Positions 1 to 14,620 are shown, counted from the first letter of the stretch. The stretch is 64,000 nucleotides of DNA from Avibacterium volantium (GCF_900635775.1 NZ_LR134167.1:248001-312000); one strand, 5' to 3'. Numbers and translations: made by a program. The notes: generated by a model not told the origin, from the letters alone.

Positions 1-2124
<2,124 letters not shown>

Positions 2125-2153
2125 GGTGTATGGGGAAAATAATAGGTAAAACT

Positions 2154-2180
2154 TGGGGCGAAAGTTCGCCCCATTTTTAT
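2154..2180 (+). terminator. intrinsic terminator of lacZ
   Basis: A GC-rich hairpin (TGGGGCGAA paired with TTCGCCCCA) is followed by TTTTT. It lies between the convergent lacZ and coaD genes, so it may serve both. Confidence 0.8.
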
Positions 2181-2186
2181 ATCCTG

Positions 2187-2681
2187 TTATTTTTCAATAG
2201 GATCTTTCATTGCTTGCAACACGGCTTGCGGCACAAGTTCACTGACATCTCCGCCGTGTAGATGAATTTCTCGCACGATGGTGGAAGAAACAAAGGCCCA
2301 TTTTTCGCTAGGTGGGAAAAATAAACTTTCCACGCCTTGCCCATTTTCATTTTTGGTTAATAAGCGATTTAGGCTGGCGAGCTGTAGTTCGTATTCAAAA
2401 TCGGTGGTGGTTCGCACGCCGCGGATAATAGCGTGAATATGTTTTTCTTGCACCACCTTAGCCAGCAAATCAGCAAAGCCAAACACTTCCACATTGGGTA
2501 AGTGAGCGACCGCTTGCTGTGCAATTTTCACTCTGGTATCTAAATCGAATAAGGGCTTTTTGCTTGGGCTGGCAGCAATGGCAACAAAAACTTTGGAAAA
2601 AAGCACCGCACTTCGTTCAATAATATCTAAATGCCCGTTGGTGATGGGATCAAAGGTGCCGGGGTAAATTACGGTTGTCAT
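2187..2681 (-). CDS. coaD: phosphopantetheine adenylyltransferase
   Basis: This 164-residue protein is normal length for CoaD, which makes dephospho-CoA from 4'-phosphopantetheine and ATP, the penultimate step of coenzyme A synthesis. The nucleotidyltransferase signature [10 protein letters not shown] is at residues 8-17 and the C-terminal motif SSTIVRE near residue 132. An AAAGGAG ribosome binding site precedes the ATG at 2681. It lies downstream of waaA on the same strand, separated by 47 bp; waaA-coaD adjacency is common in gammaproteobacteria and suggests cotranscription. Confidence 0.97.
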   Translation of the reverse strand: MTTVIYPGTFDPITNGHLDIIERSAVLFSKVFVAIAASPSKKPLFDLDTRVKIAQQAVAHLPNVEVFGFADLLAKVVQEKHIHAIIRGVRTTTDFEYELQLASLNRLLTKNENGQGVESLFFPPSEKWAFVSSTIVREIHLHGGDVSELVPQAVLQAMKDPIEK

Positions 2682-2728
2682 TTTTTCTCCTTTAAGTTCT
2701 GCTATGGTGTTCAGGCAAAATTCTGTGT

Positions 2729-4012
2729 TTATGGGGCTTCTAAATAAGGTTGAAGTAAATCAAGCAAGCGTTGTAAAGCACCGCGATTTTCTAATAATAC
2801 GCCATAGCCCGCTTTCCCTGTGCGCTCACGCAAGGCTGATGAATTTAGCAAAATTTCCACCGCTCTTGCGATGGCTGCAGCATTATTATTCACTTCAACA
2901 AAGCCCTGAACTTCCATTAAATTGCGGTAAACTTCGGGGAAATTGAAGGTATATTTACCACTCACCACAGGAATTTGGAAAGCGAGCGGTTCAAGGGGAT
3001 TATGTCCGCCTCGTTTCACTAAACTGCCCCCTACAAAGGCGACATCAGCCAAGGCGTACATCAACATTAACTCGCCCATTGTATCACCTAGCACCACTTG
3101 GGTATTGGCTTGTGGCGCACGATTTTCACTGCGGCGCACAAAGGTGAAATGCTGTTTTTCAATTTGCTCCGCCACTTCGTTAAAACGTTCTGGGTGGCGT
3201 GGCACGAGAATCAGCAATAAATCGGGAAAGGTTTGCAATAATAAACGGTGGCTTTCTAAAATCAGGCTTTCTTCGCCTTCGTGGGTGCTGGCGGCAACCC
3301 ACACTGGGCGTTGTTGTTTCCATTGGGCTTTTAGCTTTTCGGCTTCAGTGAGTAAGCTCTCACTTAGCACTAAATCATATTTAATATTTCCTGTGAGCTT
3401 GAGCTTTTCTGGATCGTAGCCCAGTTTGAGATAACGCTGTCCGCTGATGTTATCCTGCGGCGCAATCAGGCTGATTTTGCTTAAAATGGCTTGGATATAG
3501 CTTTCCAGCCAGCCATAACGTTTTGCTGATCGGGCAGATAAACGGGCGTTGGCGATAATAAACGGAATGTGCTGTTTGTGTAGCTGATAAATTAAATTTG
3601 GCCAAATCTCAGTTTCGATCACAATACAGACTTTCGGTTGAATGAAACGAACAAAACGTTTAATCGCCCCTGGTAAGTCGTAAGGCAAATAAAAATGGCT
3701 GACTTGATCACCAAAAGCAGCTTTAACACGCTCAGAGCCTGTTGGCGTAACAGTGGTCAAGGTAATGGATAATTCAGGGTAATGGCGTTGAATCGCTTTG
3801 ACCAACGGGGTGGCTGCAATCACTTCCCCAACGGACGCCGCGTGGATTAGCACACCATTCGGCTTTGGCGGAGTTTGTGTGGCGCGATAAATGCCATAAC
3901 GCTCCAAAATCCGCTGACGATAAGCTGGCGCTTTTAGGCTACGCAACAAAATAAAGAGCCAAATCAGCGGTTGAACAAGATACATTATGCAAGTGTAAAT
4001 TCTGTGCCACAT
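2729..4012 (-). CDS. waaA: 3-deoxy-D-manno-octulosonic acid (Kdo) transferase
   Basis: WaaA (KdtA) transfers Kdo from CMP-Kdo to the lipid A precursor at the cytoplasmic face of the inner membrane. The start is placed at the ATG encoding MWHRIYTC, preceded by GAAGAA, giving 427 residues; the frame stays open upstream to 4081 but that extension has no family character. A hydrophobic N-terminal anchor (about residues 6-23) precedes the GT30 domain, where SVGEV and IETEIWPNL are conserved motifs. Haemophilus WaaA is monofunctional and works with the Kdo kinase KdkA. Whether this one adds one or two Kdo units cannot be read from the sequence. Confidence 0.95.
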   Translation of the reverse strand: MWHRIYTCIMYLVQPLIWLFILLRSLKAPAYRQRILERYGIYRATQTPPKPNGVLIHAASVGEVIAATPLVKAIQRHYPELSITLTTVTPTGSERVKAAFGDQVSHFYLPYDLPGAIKRFVRFIQPKVCIVIETEIWPNLIYQLHKQHIPFIIANARLSARSAKRYGWLESYIQAILSKISLIAPQDNISGQRYLKLGYDPEKLKLTGNIKYDLVLSESLLTEAEKLKAQWKQQRPVWVAASTHEGEESLILESHRLLLQTFPDLLLILVPRHPERFNEVAEQIEKQHFTFVRRSENRAPQANTQVVLGDTMGELMLMYALADVAFVGGSLVKRGGHNPLEPLAFQIPVVSGKYTFNFPEVYRNLMEVQGFVEVNNNAAAIARAVEILLNSSALRERTGKAGYGVLLENRGALQRLLDLLQPYLEAP

Positions 4013-4111
4013 AGCCGTTTCTTCACTAAGCCGAAAAAAATTGAGAAATTTGCCCCGCACTTTATTCATACAACTTGGCAAGATAAAGTGCGGTGGAATT
4101 TCGCGAAATTT

Positions 4112-5266
4112 TTATTTGATTGATTGTTCAATAATGCCGCCGCCAAGGCAAATTTCCCCTTGGTAGAACACGGCAGATTGCCCTGGGGTTACTGCAATTT
4201 GCGGTTCATCAAAACGCACTTCAATGCTGTCATCATTAAGGGGAATGATTTGGCAAGGAATATCTGTTTGACGGTAACGAGTTTTCACCGTGCAACGCAG
4301 GGGTTCGCGAATCGGTTGGCGATCCACCCAGTGCAGCTGTTGCGCGATTAATCCACTGGAAAGCAAGGCAGAATTATCCAAGCCCTGAGCGACCACTAAC
4401 ACATTGTTAGTGAGATCTTTTTCCACTACATACCACGCATTTTCCGCTTTACCTTTCACGCCACCAATGCCTAAGCCTTTGCGTTGCCCTAAGGTGTGAT
4501 ACATCAAACCTTGGTGGCGACCGATGACTTCGCCCTCAGTGGTTTTGATGTCCCCTGGTTGAGCTGGCAAATAACGCGCCAAGAAATCTTTGAATTTACG
4601 TTCGCCGATAAAACAAATGCCGGTGGAATCTTTTTTCTTCGCGGTAACCAAGCCTAAATCTTCTGCGATGGCACGCACCACGGGCTTTTCAATATCGCCC
4701 ACAGGAAACAGACTTTGCGCCACTTGGCTTTCGCTTAAGGTGTAAAGGAAATAGCTTTGGTCTTTGTTAGGATCTAAACCACGCAATAATTGCGCTTTGC
4801 CATTGTGATCTCGGCGGCGCACATAATGCCCTGTAGCGATATAATCCGCCCCCAGATCTTCCGCGGCATATTCCAAAAAGGCTTTAAACTTGATTTCTTT
4901 GTTGCACAGAATATCAGGGTTTGGCGTGCGGCCAGCTTTGTATTCCGCTAAAAAATGTTCAAAAACATTGTCCCAATATTCAGCAGCAAAATTAATTTTG
5001 TGTAATTTGATGCCGAGCTTATCGCATACCGCTTGTGCGTCCGCTAAATCTGCGGCTGCGGTGCAGTAATCGGTGTCATCGTCTTCTTCCCAGTTTTTCA
5101 TAAACAAGCCTTCCACTTGGTAGCCTTGTTGCTGAAGAATAAAGGCGGAAACGGAAGAATCCACGCCGCCAGACATTCCACAAATCACTTTAATTTTGCT
5201 GTTTTCTGCACGTTGGCTTTCGCTTAATGCAGGGAAATATTGTTCATAAGTTTTTGATTTCATCAT
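4112..5266 (-). CDS. mnmA: tRNA-specific 2-thiouridylase MnmA
   Basis: MnmA puts sulfur on C2 of the wobble uridine (U34) of tRNA-Lys, -Glu and -Gln, receiving it through the Tus relay. The ATP pyrophosphatase PP-loop SGGVDSS is at about residues 32-38. The two catalytic cysteines are in the contexts ILCNKEIKF and TGICFIGER. At 384 residues it is slightly longer than the usual 360-370 because of an N-terminal extension. The start is ATGATG without a strong ribosome binding site, so 5263 is equally possible. It is transcribed in the same direction as nqrM and apbE, with 41 bp to nqrM. Confidence 0.97.
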   Translation of the reverse strand: MMKSKTYEQYFPALSESQRAENSKIKVICGMSGGVDSSVSAFILQQQGYQVEGLFMKNWEEDDDTDYCTAAADLADAQAVCDKLGIKLHKINFAAEYWDNVFEHFLAEYKAGRTPNPDILCNKEIKFKAFLEYAAEDLGADYIATGHYVRRRDHNGKAQLLRGLDPNKDQSYFLYTLSESQVAQSLFPVGDIEKPVVRAIAEDLGLVTAKKKDSTGICFIGERKFKDFLARYLPAQPGDIKTTEGEVIGRHQGLMYHTLGQRKGLGIGGVKGKAENAWYVVEKDLTNNVLVVAQGLDNSALLSSGLIAQQLHWVDRQPIREPLRCTVKTRYRQTDIPCQIIPLNDDSIEVRFDEPQIAVTPGQSAVFYQGEICLGGGIIEQSIK

Positions 5267-5307
5267 AATTTTTTCAAATTTTTGACCGCACTTTGTTTAT
5301 TCGGAAA

Positions 5308-5556
5308 TTATTTTACTTCGTAGAAATTCGTTTCGCTTTTGTTGAAGCGATCTAATTCTGATGCGTCCACTTCGCCTTTTTCCACTTTGGCTTTTAAGTT
5401 ATCGCAAGGCTCATCGCAATCGCATACTTTCTTTAAGCCAAGGGAAGAAATCCCCCCGCAGCTGCCTGCAATGGATTTGCGTTTGATGATATAGCCGATG
5501 GACATCGCTAAAATCACCGCAAGGAAAAAGCCGAAAGTAATAAAAAACAGTTCCAT
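5308..5556 (-). CDS. nqrM: Na+-NQR maturation protein NqrM (DUF539)
   Basis: An 82-residue protein with one N-terminal membrane helix (about residues 3-22) followed by a cysteine cluster in GSCGGISSLG and CDCDEPCD. This is the pattern of NqrM, a small membrane protein needed to mature the Na+-translocating NADH:quinone reductase, probably by delivering iron for the NqrD/E metal centre. Its place directly after apbE (10 bp apart), downstream of the whole nqr operon, supports the call. Confidence 0.93.
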   Translation of the reverse strand: MELFFITFGFFLAVILAMSIGYIIKRKSIAGSCGGISSLGLKKVCDCDEPCDNLKAKVEKGEVDASELDRFNKSETNFYEVK

Positions 5557-5566
5557 TTTTTCACCT

Positions 5567-6610
5567 TTATGGATTGATTAATTGTTTAAATGCGGAAGAC
5601 ATTTTTACCTCAAAACCACTTTCTGTTTTGATGATTAAATATACCGCTAATTGTTGCTGCTCCGCTACTTTGAGGGCTTCATCTTCACCAAGCACAAACA
5701 AGCCTGTGGATAAGCCATCTGCCGTCATTGATGAGGGATCAAGCACGGTGATTGACGCCAAATGATGCTGAATTGGACGCCCTGTTTGCGGATTAATTTC
5801 GTGGGAATAACGCACGCCGTTTTCTTCAAAATAAATGCGATAATCGCCAGAAGTGGCCATCGCCAAATTATGTAAGCCGACCACTTGTTCCACGCTTCTA
5901 GAACCGTCCGTAGTAGGTTTTTCAATAGCAATTTGCCAAGGCTTGTTTTCGCTGTTGTTGCCCTTGGCTCGGATTTCGCCGCCAATTTCCACCATATAGT
6001 TGCCAACGTGCAAACTTTCAAGATAGTCCGCTACTTGATCAACACCAAAGCCTTTGGCGATGGACGATAAATCTACATAAAGTTCTGGTACGGCTTTTTC
6101 TAAGTAAAATTTACCCGCACTTTCGCTCAGTTTTAATTTTTCAATGCCTACCCACGCACGGCGTTCATCAAGCTGTTGTTGAGTTGGGGCTTTTTCTACG
6201 CGTTTTTCTGGGCCGAATCCCCATAGGTTCACCAATGGGCCTACGGTAACATCTAATGCGCCTTGTGTAACCTTATTTAAGCGAATGGCTTCACCTATCA
6301 CTTTGGCTAGATCCGCTGAAATTTCAATCGGAGTATTCACCGCGCGGTTTTGGTTAAAACGGCTTAATTCAGAGGTAGGAATATAGGTGGACATTTTGTC
6401 ATTCACGTCTTTTAAGATTTTTTCCACCCCTTCGTGGGTATCCGCTGCCGATTGGCTTGCTTCTGCGGTGATGTATTTAATGTGGTAAGTAGTCCCCATT
6501 GTTTTACCGCTTAAGGTAACAATTTCGGGATCTTTTTGGCAGGCAGTTAGGCTACTCACCAAGAGTAAGGCGATGCCCCAGCCGTAAACCGTTTTGACTT
6601 TTCTTAACAT
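5567..6610 (-). CDS. apbE: FAD:protein FMN transferase
   Basis: ApbE is a periplasmic, membrane-anchored flavin transferase that attaches FMN covalently to threonines of NqrB and NqrC. The 347-residue sequence begins with a lipoprotein signal peptide whose lipobox is SLTACQ (Cys near residue 24). The core has the family pattern MGTTYHIKY, LDVTVGPLVNLWGFGP and a C-terminal DGLSTGLFVLG with metal-binding Asp. It is 85 bp downstream of nqrF, with its two substrate proteins encoded in the same gene cluster. Confidence 0.96.
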   Translation of the reverse strand: MLRKVKTVYGWGIALLLVSSLTACQKDPEIVTLSGKTMGTTYHIKYITAEASQSAADTHEGVEKILKDVNDKMSTYIPTSELSRFNQNRAVNTPIEISADLAKVIGEAIRLNKVTQGALDVTVGPLVNLWGFGPEKRVEKAPTQQQLDERRAWVGIEKLKLSESAGKFYLEKAVPELYVDLSSIAKGFGVDQVADYLESLHVGNYMVEIGGEIRAKGNNSENKPWQIAIEKPTTDGSRSVEQVVGLHNLAMATSGDYRIYFEENGVRYSHEINPQTGRPIQHHLASITVLDPSSMTADGLSTGLFVLGEDEALKVAEQQQLAVYLIIKTESGFEVKMSSAFKQLINP

Positions 6611-6649
6611 AAATCTATCGCTAATTTTTCTGTGGCTAAAAATGGCTAA

Positions 6650-6671
6650 AGCGGTCAGAAATCTGACCGCT
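6650..6671. terminator. stem-loop between nqrF and apbE
   Basis: A perfect 10-bp stem (AGCGGTCAGA / TCTGACCGCT) with a 2-nt gap. The T-rich tract follows on the + strand, so for the leftward nqr transcript it may act as an attenuator or RNA-stabilising element rather than a full terminator. One arm (AAGCGGTC) resembles the alternative Apl-type uptake signal of Pasteurellaceae. Confidence 0.45.
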
Positions 6672-6695
6672 CTTTTTCTTTATTTAACAGCGTTA

Positions 6696-7919
6696 TCAAC
6701 CGCCAAAGTCATCTAATAAGATGTTTTCGTCTTCAACACCTAAGTCTTTGAGCATTTTGATTACTGCTGCGTTCATCACTGGAGGCCCACACATATAGTA
6801 TTCACAGTCTTCTGGTGCTTCGTGATTTTTCAGATAGTTTTCATAAAGCACATTGTGGATAAAGCCTGTGTAGCCGTCCCAATTATCTTCTGGCAATGGA
6901 TCAGAAAGTGCCACGTGCCATTGGAAGTTGTCGTTTTCTGCTTGTAGGGTATCGAAATCTTCTACATAGAACATTTCACGTTTTGAACGCGCCCCGTACC
7001 AGAATGACATTTTACGTTTTGATTTCAAACGTTTTAGTTGGTCAAAGATATGTGAACGCATTGGTGCCATACCTGCACCCCCACCGATAAATACCATTTC
7101 TGCATCAGTATCTTTCGCGAAGAATTCACCGAATGGACCAGAAATTGTCACTTTATCACCCGGTTTTAATGACCAAATATAAGAAGACATTTGTCCTGGT
7201 GGAGCATCAGGCATACGTGGTGGTGGTGTAGCAATACGCACGTTTAGCATAATGATGCCTTTCTCTTCTGGGTATGAAGCCATTGAGTAAGCACGCACAA
7301 TTGGCTCGTCCACTTTTGACACATAACGCCATAAATCAAATTTATCCCAATCTTCGTGATATTCTTTTGGAATATCGAAGTCTTTGTAATAAACCGTATG
7401 TGGATCTGCTTCAATTTGGATATAACCACCCGCACGGAATGGTACTTCTTCCCCTTCAGGAATTTGTAATTTAAGCTCTTTGATGAAGGTTGCTTTGTTA
7501 TCGTTAGAAATAACGGTACATTCCCATTTTTTCACACCGAATACTTCTTCAGGTAATTCAATTTGCATATTGGTTTTAACATTTACCTGACAAGCTAGAC
7601 GATAACCTTCTTTCGCTTCACGTTTTGAAATGTGAGAAAGTTCTGTTGGTAGAATATCACCACCGCCCTCAGTTACTTTCACCACACATTGACCACAAGA
7701 GCCACCGCCCCCACAAGCTGAAGAAACGAAAATCCCTTTGCTTGCTAATGCGCCTAATAATTTTCCACCTGCTGGCAAGTGAATGGCTTTGCTTGGATCG
7801 TGATTGATTTCAATAGTAATGTCCCCTGAGTTTACGAGTTTAGATTTAGCAAACAAGATAATTGCTGCTAACGCTAAAACCACCACAGTGAACATTGCAA
7901 TACCTAAAATAATTTCCAT
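6696..7919 (-). CDS. nqrF: Na+-translocating NADH:quinone reductase subunit F
   Basis: NqrF is the NADH-oxidising entry subunit of the sodium-pumping Na+-NQR in the inner membrane. At 407 residues it is full length: an N-terminal membrane helix, a plant-type [2Fe-2S] ferredoxin domain ([13 protein letters not shown], about residues 66-78, with a further Cys near 111), then an FAD domain (RAYSMASYP) and an NADH domain ([11 protein letters not shown] and CGPPVMN). It is the last structural gene of nqrABCDEF. Confidence 0.98.
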   Translation of the reverse strand: MEIILGIAMFTVVVLALAAIILFAKSKLVNSGDITIEINHDPSKAIHLPAGGKLLGALASKGIFVSSACGGGGSCGQCVVKVTEGGGDILPTELSHISKREAKEGYRLACQVNVKTNMQIELPEEVFGVKKWECTVISNDNKATFIKELKLQIPEGEEVPFRAGGYIQIEADPHTVYYKDFDIPKEYHEDWDKFDLWRYVSKVDEPIVRAYSMASYPEEKGIIMLNVRIATPPPRMPDAPPGQMSSYIWSLKPGDKVTISGPFGEFFAKDTDAEMVFIGGGAGMAPMRSHIFDQLKRLKSKRKMSFWYGARSKREMFYVEDFDTLQAENDNFQWHVALSDPLPEDNWDGYTGFIHNVLYENYLKNHEAPEDCEYYMCGPPVMNAAVIKMLKDLGVEDENILLDDFGG

Positions 7920-7933
7920 TTAGTATCCCCTTC

Positions 7934-8530
7934 TTATAACTGAATACCTGAAAATGACATAAAGCCAAGCGCCATTAGACCTACGGTGATAAAGGTGATC
8001 CCTAAACCACGCAAGCCTGCTGGAATATCAGCATATTTCATTTTTTCAGTTAAACCGGCAAGTGCTACGATAGCAAGCATCCAACCTGTTCCTGCACCGA
8101 TACCATAAACTACCGATTCAGCAAGGTTGTATTCACGTTGCACCATAAAAGATACCCCACCGAAAATCGCACAGTTTACGGTGATTAACGGTAAGAAGAT
8201 CCCTAATGCGTTATAAAGTGCGGGGAAAAATTTATCCAAAACCATTTCTAGGATTTGTGCTAATGCCGCAATCACACCGATGAAGGTGATAAAGCGTAAG
8301 AAACTTAAATCTACGCCTTCTACTAACGCACCATCTTTTAAGATGTGAGTATAAACAATTTGGTTTGCTGGCACGGCGATACCTAATACCACGATTACCG
8401 CGATCCCTAAACCAAAGGCTGTTGAAACTTTCTTTGAAACCGCAAGGAATGTACACATACCAAGGAAGAAAGAAAGTGCCATATTTTCAATAAAAATGGA
8501 CTTAACAAATAGACTTAAATAGTGTTCCAT
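7934..8530 (-). CDS. nqrE: Na+-translocating NADH:quinone reductase subunit E
   Basis: A 198-residue polytopic membrane protein of the NqrD/NqrE/RnfA/RnfE family with about six hydrophobic helices. NqrD and NqrE form a pseudosymmetric pair that binds an intramembrane iron centre through conserved cysteines; here a Cys lies in FLGMCTFLA and another in VNCAIFGG. It sits 1 bp after nqrD and 14 bp before nqrF, consistent with one transcript. Confidence 0.97.
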   Translation of the reverse strand: MEHYLSLFVKSIFIENMALSFFLGMCTFLAVSKKVSTAFGLGIAVIVVLGIAVPANQIVYTHILKDGALVEGVDLSFLRFITFIGVIAALAQILEMVLDKFFPALYNALGIFLPLITVNCAIFGGVSFMVQREYNLAESVVYGIGAGTGWMLAIVALAGLTEKMKYADIPAGLRGLGITFITVGLMALGFMSFSGIQL

Positions 8531-8531
8531 C

Positions 8532-9155
8532 TTATTTCTCCACTTGCTCTGGTTTCCAAGTTCTTAAGCCCCAAATCAAGAAGCCGATGATAAAGAACGC
8601 ACTTGGCGCAAGTAAGGCTAAACCATTTGCTTGATACCAACCACCGTCTTGGATAGTTTGTAACACGGTAATGCCAAATACTTTACCTGAACCAATTAAT
8701 TCGCGTAAAAATGCGACAATGATTAGGATCACACCATAACCGATACCGTTACCTAAACCATCAACAAAACTTGCCAATGGTGGCTCTTTCATTGCAAATG
8801 CTTCTGCGCGACCCATTACGATACAGTTGGTAATGATTAAGCCAACGAATACCGAAAGCTGTTTAGATAACTCATAAGCATAGGCTTGCAACACTTGGTC
8901 CACAAGGGTTACTAATGATGCAATGATCGCCATTTGCACGATAATACGGATACTATTTGGAATATAGTTACGGATACAAGAAATAAAGAAACTTGAAAAT
9001 GCCGTTACTAAACTTACTGCGATTGCCATTACCACCGCAGTTTCTAATTTTGTCGTTACCGCAAGTGCTGAACAGATCCCCAAAATTTGCAATGCAATTG
9101 GGTTGTTGTTCACGATTGGAGATAACAATAATTTTTTCATATTTGCATTAGCCAT
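8532..9155 (-). CDS. nqrD: Na+-translocating NADH:quinone reductase subunit D
   Basis: A 207-residue integral membrane subunit, homologous to NqrE and RnfE, with about six helices. The paired family cysteines are in LGICSALA and ITNCIVMGR, expected ligands of the intramembrane iron centre shared with NqrE. Its ATG overlaps the last base of the nqrC stop codon, indicating translational coupling. Confidence 0.97.
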   Translation of the reverse strand: MANANMKKLLLSPIVNNNPIALQILGICSALAVTTKLETAVVMAIAVSLVTAFSSFFISCIRNYIPNSIRIIVQMAIIASLVTLVDQVLQAYAYELSKQLSVFVGLIITNCIVMGRAEAFAMKEPPLASFVDGLGNGIGYGVILIIVAFLRELIGSGKVFGITVLQTIQDGGWYQANGLALLAPSAFFIIGFLIWGLRTWKPEQVEK

Positions 9156-9931
9156 TAGTTAGCCTCCGCTCTAAGTTTGTCTAAATACGGGCCAAAACCA
9201 TCGCGACCAAACCAGTAATCAAAAGAACCTTGTACCCCTTTTGTGGTTAAGGTTGCACCAGATAAACCATCGATACCGTGTTCTTTATCTGCTGAAGCAC
9301 CTTTGCCAATTTTAATCGCTACTTGATCTTGAGCATTAAAGAGTTTTTTACCCACAAAGTATTTCTGCCAGTTTGGATTAGCGATTTCGCCCCCTAAACC
9401 TGCGGTTTCACCTTGTTCATAGTAAGTAATCCCTTTAATGGTATTTGCATCTGGCGCAACAGACACAAAGCCATACATCACAGACCACAATCCTGTACCA
9501 TAAATTGGTAACACGATTTGTGAAGTTTTGCCTTGTGCATCTTTCACTAAATAAACCTCAGCATATTTCGCCCGCACTTTAATGCCAGCTTTATCTTCTT
9601 CAGGTTTAATTGCTACGCTTTCTGCAGGATCTTTTACCGCAACACGCGCATCAAAGTTTTTGATGTCGCTTACATAATCACCCGTTGCAAGATCCACAAT
9701 TTTCGGCTCAATGTTTTCTGCATAAAGGGCTTTAATTTCCGCACCTTTTGCTTTAGCGGGTAATAATCCTGCTACACTGAGAATGTTTTTCTGTTTATCT
9801 AATAATTTTTGCTCATTTTGCGTCGGTTTTAAACCTACTGCCGCACTTGCTACGATAATTGAGCAAACTAAGCTGACTAAAACAACAACAAGGATTGTTC
9901 CGCCAACACTATCTTTATTAAACTTAGCCAT
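9155..9931 (-). CDS. nqrC: Na+-translocating NADH:quinone reductase subunit C
   Basis: NqrC is anchored by one N-terminal helix and carries a covalently bound FMN on its periplasmic domain. The start is set at the ATG for [11 protein letters not shown] (9931), giving 258 residues and an 8-bp overlap with nqrB; the open frame runs upstream to 9991 only because it lies inside nqrB. The flavinylation motif is visible as SGATLTTKG near the C terminus; the Thr of SGAT is the FMN attachment site modified by ApbE. Confidence 0.97.
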   Translation of the reverse strand: MAKFNKDSVGGTILVVVLVSLVCSIIVASAAVGLKPTQNEQKLLDKQKNILSVAGLLPAKAKGAEIKALYAENIEPKIVDLATGDYVSDIKNFDARVAVKDPAESVAIKPEEDKAGIKVRAKYAEVYLVKDAQGKTSQIVLPIYGTGLWSVMYGFVSVAPDANTIKGITYYEQGETAGLGGEIANPNWQKYFVGKKLFNAQDQVAIKIGKGASADKEHGIDGLSGATLTTKGVQGSFDYWFGRDGFGPYLDKLRAEAN

Positions 9932-11162
9932 TGCGCGCTCTCCGACGTTTGATATTTGCTTGAACAACCAGATAGTCAAAAATTGGGGCAAATAAGTTAG
10001 CTAATAAGATGGCTAACATCATTCCTTCTGGATAAGCTGGATTAACCACACGAATAATCACCGCCATTGCACCAATTAATGCACCGTACCACCATTTACC
10101 TTTGTTGGTGAATGAGGCTGATACTGGGTCAGTTGCCATAAATAACATACCTAAAGCAAAACCACCCAATACTAAGTGCCAATGCCAAGGCATTGAGAAT
10201 AATGGGTTAGTGTCTGAACCAATCACATTAAATAGGGTAGAAGTGGCAATCATACCGATCATCACACCGGCGATAATACGCCAAGAAGCAATACGTGCGA
10301 ACACAATTACCGCTGCACCAATTAATAATGCAAGGGTAGAAACTTCACCGATTGAACCTGGAATATTTCCTAAGAATGCGTCCATCCATTGAATTGGCTG
10401 ACCTGTGGTTACTTGTTTTAATGCACCTTGACCGCCTGTTGCCCATTGTGAAAGTGCGGTTGCGCCAGAGAAACCATCAGCCGCGATCCATACAGAATCC
10501 CCTGAAATTTGTGCTGGATAAGCAAAGAATAAAAACGCACGCCCTGCTAATGCTGGGTTCATAAAGTTTTTACCTACACCACCAAACACTTCTTTGGCCA
10601 CCACAACCCCAAACGTTGTCGCTAACGCCGCTTGCCATAATGGCAATGTTGGCGGAACGATAAGGGCTAATAAAATAGAGGTTACGAAGAAACCTTCGTT
10701 GATTTCGTGTTTACGCACTGTGGCAAATAACACTTCCCAGAAACCGCCCACAAGGAATACGGTTAAATAAATTGGAAGGAAGAAAATTGCACCTAATGCC
10801 ATTTTTGCTAGCACGCCAGCATCGGGTGAAACCAACCCCAATGCATTGGCTAAAGCAAAATGCCAGTCATTCGCCACATTTTGTGCCAAGTTCTGTGCAA
10901 AATCGCCCACTTTTAATGCAAGAATAGATTGCTCACCCACATTAAACATACCGTAGAACATTGCTGGGAATAATGCCAACCACACTAATACCATCATACG
11001 TTTAGAATCTAACGCATCACGGACGTGAGAAGCTTTCGCCGTTACCGTACCTGGCGTGTATAAGAAAGTTGCCGTTGCTTCATAAAGGGCATACCATTTC
11101 TCATATTTACCACCCGGTAAAAAAGCAGGTTCCATTTTCTCTAAAAGATGTTTTAAACCCAT
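9924..11162 (-). CDS. nqrB: Na+-translocating NADH:quinone reductase subunit B
   Basis: NqrB (412 residues) is the main membrane subunit; in the family it forms the sodium path and binds riboflavin and a covalent FMN. About ten hydrophobic helices are visible. The FMN-attachment motif is SGATALSQ, near residue 230. It overlaps nqrC by 8 bp and begins 2 bp after nqrA, so the three are almost certainly translationally linked. Confidence 0.98.
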   Translation of the reverse strand: MGLKHLLEKMEPAFLPGGKYEKWYALYEATATFLYTPGTVTAKASHVRDALDSKRMMVLVWLALFPAMFYGMFNVGEQSILALKVGDFAQNLAQNVANDWHFALANALGLVSPDAGVLAKMALGAIFFLPIYLTVFLVGGFWEVLFATVRKHEINEGFFVTSILLALIVPPTLPLWQAALATTFGVVVAKEVFGGVGKNFMNPALAGRAFLFFAYPAQISGDSVWIAADGFSGATALSQWATGGQGALKQVTTGQPIQWMDAFLGNIPGSIGEVSTLALLIGAAVIVFARIASWRIIAGVMIGMIATSTLFNVIGSDTNPLFSMPWHWHLVLGGFALGMLFMATDPVSASFTNKGKWWYGALIGAMAVIIRVVNPAYPEGMMLAILLANLFAPIFDYLVVQANIKRRRARNG

Positions 11163-11164
11163 TT

Positions 11165-12881
<1,717 letters not shown>

Positions 12882-13193
12882 TTATTGTCCAACCCCTAAA
12901 CAATTTGGTGATTTCGGAAACTGCTGCTCCAACGCTTGCCATTCATCTAAGGTATAAGTATGCAACGCCAAGGCGTGAATGCCATTTTTCAATTCTTCCG
13001 CCAATAATTGATACAGCATTTGATGACGCGCAACCTTTCTCACCCCATTAAACGCATCACTCACTAGCACCACTTTAAAATGCGAATCTACACCACGCCC
13101 TGAGCTGTGCATATGGCTTTCATTTTCAATATGCAAAAAGTGCGGTGCAAATTTTTGCGAAATTTTTTGTTCTAAAACTTGTTGAACACCCAT
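12882..13193 (-). CDS. bolA: BolA family protein
   Basis: A 103-residue protein with the BolA fold signature: ENESHMHSSGRGVDSHFKVVLVSDAF, then RHQMLYQLLAEEL and the His-containing HALALHTYT. The conserved central His and the HALALHT segment are the usual ligands for a [2Fe-2S] cluster shared with a monothiol glutaredoxin. BolA proteins act in iron-sulfur trafficking and as stress-linked DNA-binding regulators. It is transcribed alone, diverging from the lipoprotein gene at 13312, and carries a Haemophilus-type uptake sequence near its 5' end. Confidence 0.92.
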   Translation of the reverse strand: MGVQQVLEQKISQKFAPHFLHIENESHMHSSGRGVDSHFKVVLVSDAFNGVRKVARHQMLYQLLAEELKNGIHALALHTYTLDEWQALEQQFPKSPNCLGVGQ

Positions 13194-13311
13194 TATCCTT
13201 TCCTTTTTTTTTATAAACTAACACAATAAAAATTTGCTTTTGCAAAGACTATACATTCATACTGAAGTTTGCAAGAATAGCCGTATCTTTTTTGTTAGCG
13301 AGGAAATGACT

Positions 13312-13908
13312 ATGCGTTTTGCTAAACTCTCTCTTATCACCTTATTTTCAAGTGCCGTATTATTATCCGCGTGCCAATCTCAGCCAAGTAACACAATCAC
13401 TTTTACGCCACCTAGCCCAAGCGTGCAATTCAATGCGGCAAATCAACACGCGATACTCAATATCCTCACGCGTGATGCGCGCCAACAGCCTGAAGTATCA
13501 AGCTATGTGTATGACGAAAAAATCTTTAAACTTTTTGCCGAACCAAAACCAGCTCAGATTTTCGATCAAGTGATCAAACAAGATCTAAATGGCAAAGGAT
13601 TTCGCATTGCCGCAACGCCAGCTCAATCTAACACCAATGTGATTGTGAATATCAACAAATTCTATGCCGATGTAGAACAAGGCAATTTACGCTATAAAAT
13701 CACCGCGAATGTACAAATCAACGTTCAAGTACAGGGTGCGAAAGGGCAATTCAACAAAAATATCGGCTCAACACGTAGCCAAGAGGGCGCACTGCGTGCC
13801 AATAATGCCAATATTCAAAAAGTGCTAGGACAGGCATTAAACGAAACGGTTCAGAATATCTATAAAGATCAAGAAATCGCCAATGCGATTAATCAATATT
13901 CCAACTAA
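13312..13908 (+). CDS. YajG-family lipoprotein
   Basis: A 198-residue predicted lipoprotein: an N-terminal signal peptide ends in LLSACQ, so Cys21 would be lipidated. The rest resembles the YajG family (uncharacterised, outer-membrane-associated lipoproteins) in length and in the pattern IVNINKFYADVEQGNLRYKI. The start at 13312 is chosen because AGGA lies 7 nt upstream; an in-frame ATG at 13306 is too close to it. The function is unknown. It diverges from bolA and ends in a strong terminator. Confidence 0.75.
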   Translation: MRFAKLSLITLFSSAVLLSACQSQPSNTITFTPPSPSVQFNAANQHAILNILTRDARQQPEVSSYVYDEKIFKLFAEPKPAQIFDQVIKQDLNGKGFRIAATPAQSNTNVIVNINKFYADVEQGNLRYKITANVQINVQVQGAKGQFNKNIGSTRSQEGALRANNANIQKVLGQALNETVQNIYKDQEIANAINQYSN

Positions 13909-13922
13909 TTTCTAGATAAAAC

Positions 13923-13952
13923 AAAACCTTGCGCGCTTGCAAGGTTTTTTAT
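13923..13952 (+). terminator. terminator of the YajG-like lipoprotein gene
   Basis: A 10-bp stem AAAACCTTGC / GCAAGGTTTT with a 6-nt loop, followed by a T run. It marks the last chromosomal feature before the left attachment site of the integrated element. Confidence 0.9.
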
Positions 13953-13961
13953 TATCCGAAA

Positions 13962-13977
13962 AATGGCGAACGTGGGC
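13962..13977. repeat. left attachment site (attL core)
   Basis: The 16-bp sequence AATGGCGAACGTGGGC is identical to 25120-25135, where it forms the acceptor-stem end of tRNA-Arg(CCU). The flanking bases differ on both sides. Confidence 0.9.
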
Positions 13978-14041
13978 AACTCCATTTTTTAACGCCAATT
14001 CTTTGAATTTTATATCTATTTTATTTTTTCTTGTTTGCTGC

Positions 14042-14052
14042 AGGGATCTAAA
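14042..14052 (+). repeat. candidate integrase arm-type site, left end
   Basis: AGGGATCTAAA occurs here within a small inverted repeat (CAGGGAT / ATCCCTG) and again as three copies at the right end of the element. Short repeats of one sequence at both ends of an integrated element are typical of tyrosine-integrase arm-binding sites. Not demonstrated. Confidence 0.45.
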
Positions 14053-14195
14053 ATCCCTGCTTGAGTATAAAGCAGGAATCGAAAAGGCGGCAAGGCTGGG
14101 GATTTTTACAGCGGTGAAAATGTTTTTTAGGTAAATTGGTAGAATACTTTTTCTAGCAGCGTAAAAAAAATTTTTTTTGTCTGAGTGTAGAAAAC

Positions 14196-14510
14196 AATTG
14201 GGAAAGTGGGAAATTGGGAAAAATCGCCGTTTTTCTGTGATTATTCAATGAGTTATAGCAAAAATCAATTTGGGATTTTCAAGGGAAATTTTGGGATTTT
14301 TTGCCCAAAAATTTGGGATTTTGATAAAATTGGCTATTTTTTATTCGTTTTTATGTGAATGTGCTACTTTTTCAAAATTGGGAAGAAAAACGCCATTTTT
14401 GGGAATATTTTTAGCATTTTGGGAAAGAGTGGGAAAATTATTTTTCTATAACTTGTTGATTTATATTTAATAATATATGTATTAAATACTGTTTTCCCAC
14501 TTTCCCAATT
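14196..14510. repeat. iteron-like AT-rich region, candidate replication origin
   Basis: This non-coding stretch is packed with variants of TTGGGAAA and TTTGGGATTTT, more than ten copies mostly on the + strand. An 18-bp inverted repeat (AATTGGGAAAGTGGGAAA at 14196-14213, its complement at 14493-14510) brackets the array. It lies directly downstream of the replicative ATPase gene. P4-type satellites carry repeat-based origins recognised by their replication protein, so an origin is the most economical reading. The rest of 13978-14195 holds only the arm-type site and AT-rich sequence. Confidence 0.5.
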
Positions 14511-14571
14511 TATTTTATCTATCCTAGTAAAATTGTATTTTATAGCTTGCTTGGTGTTGTAAGATTTTGAG

Positions 14572-14602
14572 CAAAAAAAAGCCAACTTGTAAAAGCTGGC
14601 TT
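14572..14602 (-). terminator. terminator of the satellite early operon
   Basis: On the minus strand the hairpin AAGCCAGC...GTTGGCTT is followed by TTTTTT, about 20 bp after the stop of the DUF927 gene. Confidence 0.85.
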
Positions 14603-14620
14603 ATTGAGTAAGTGCGGTGA

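Noticed and set aside
14270..14585. Short open frames on both strands in the AT-rich region after the DUF927 gene
   Set aside because: They are translations of the TTGGGA repeats; the region is better explained as a repeat array.
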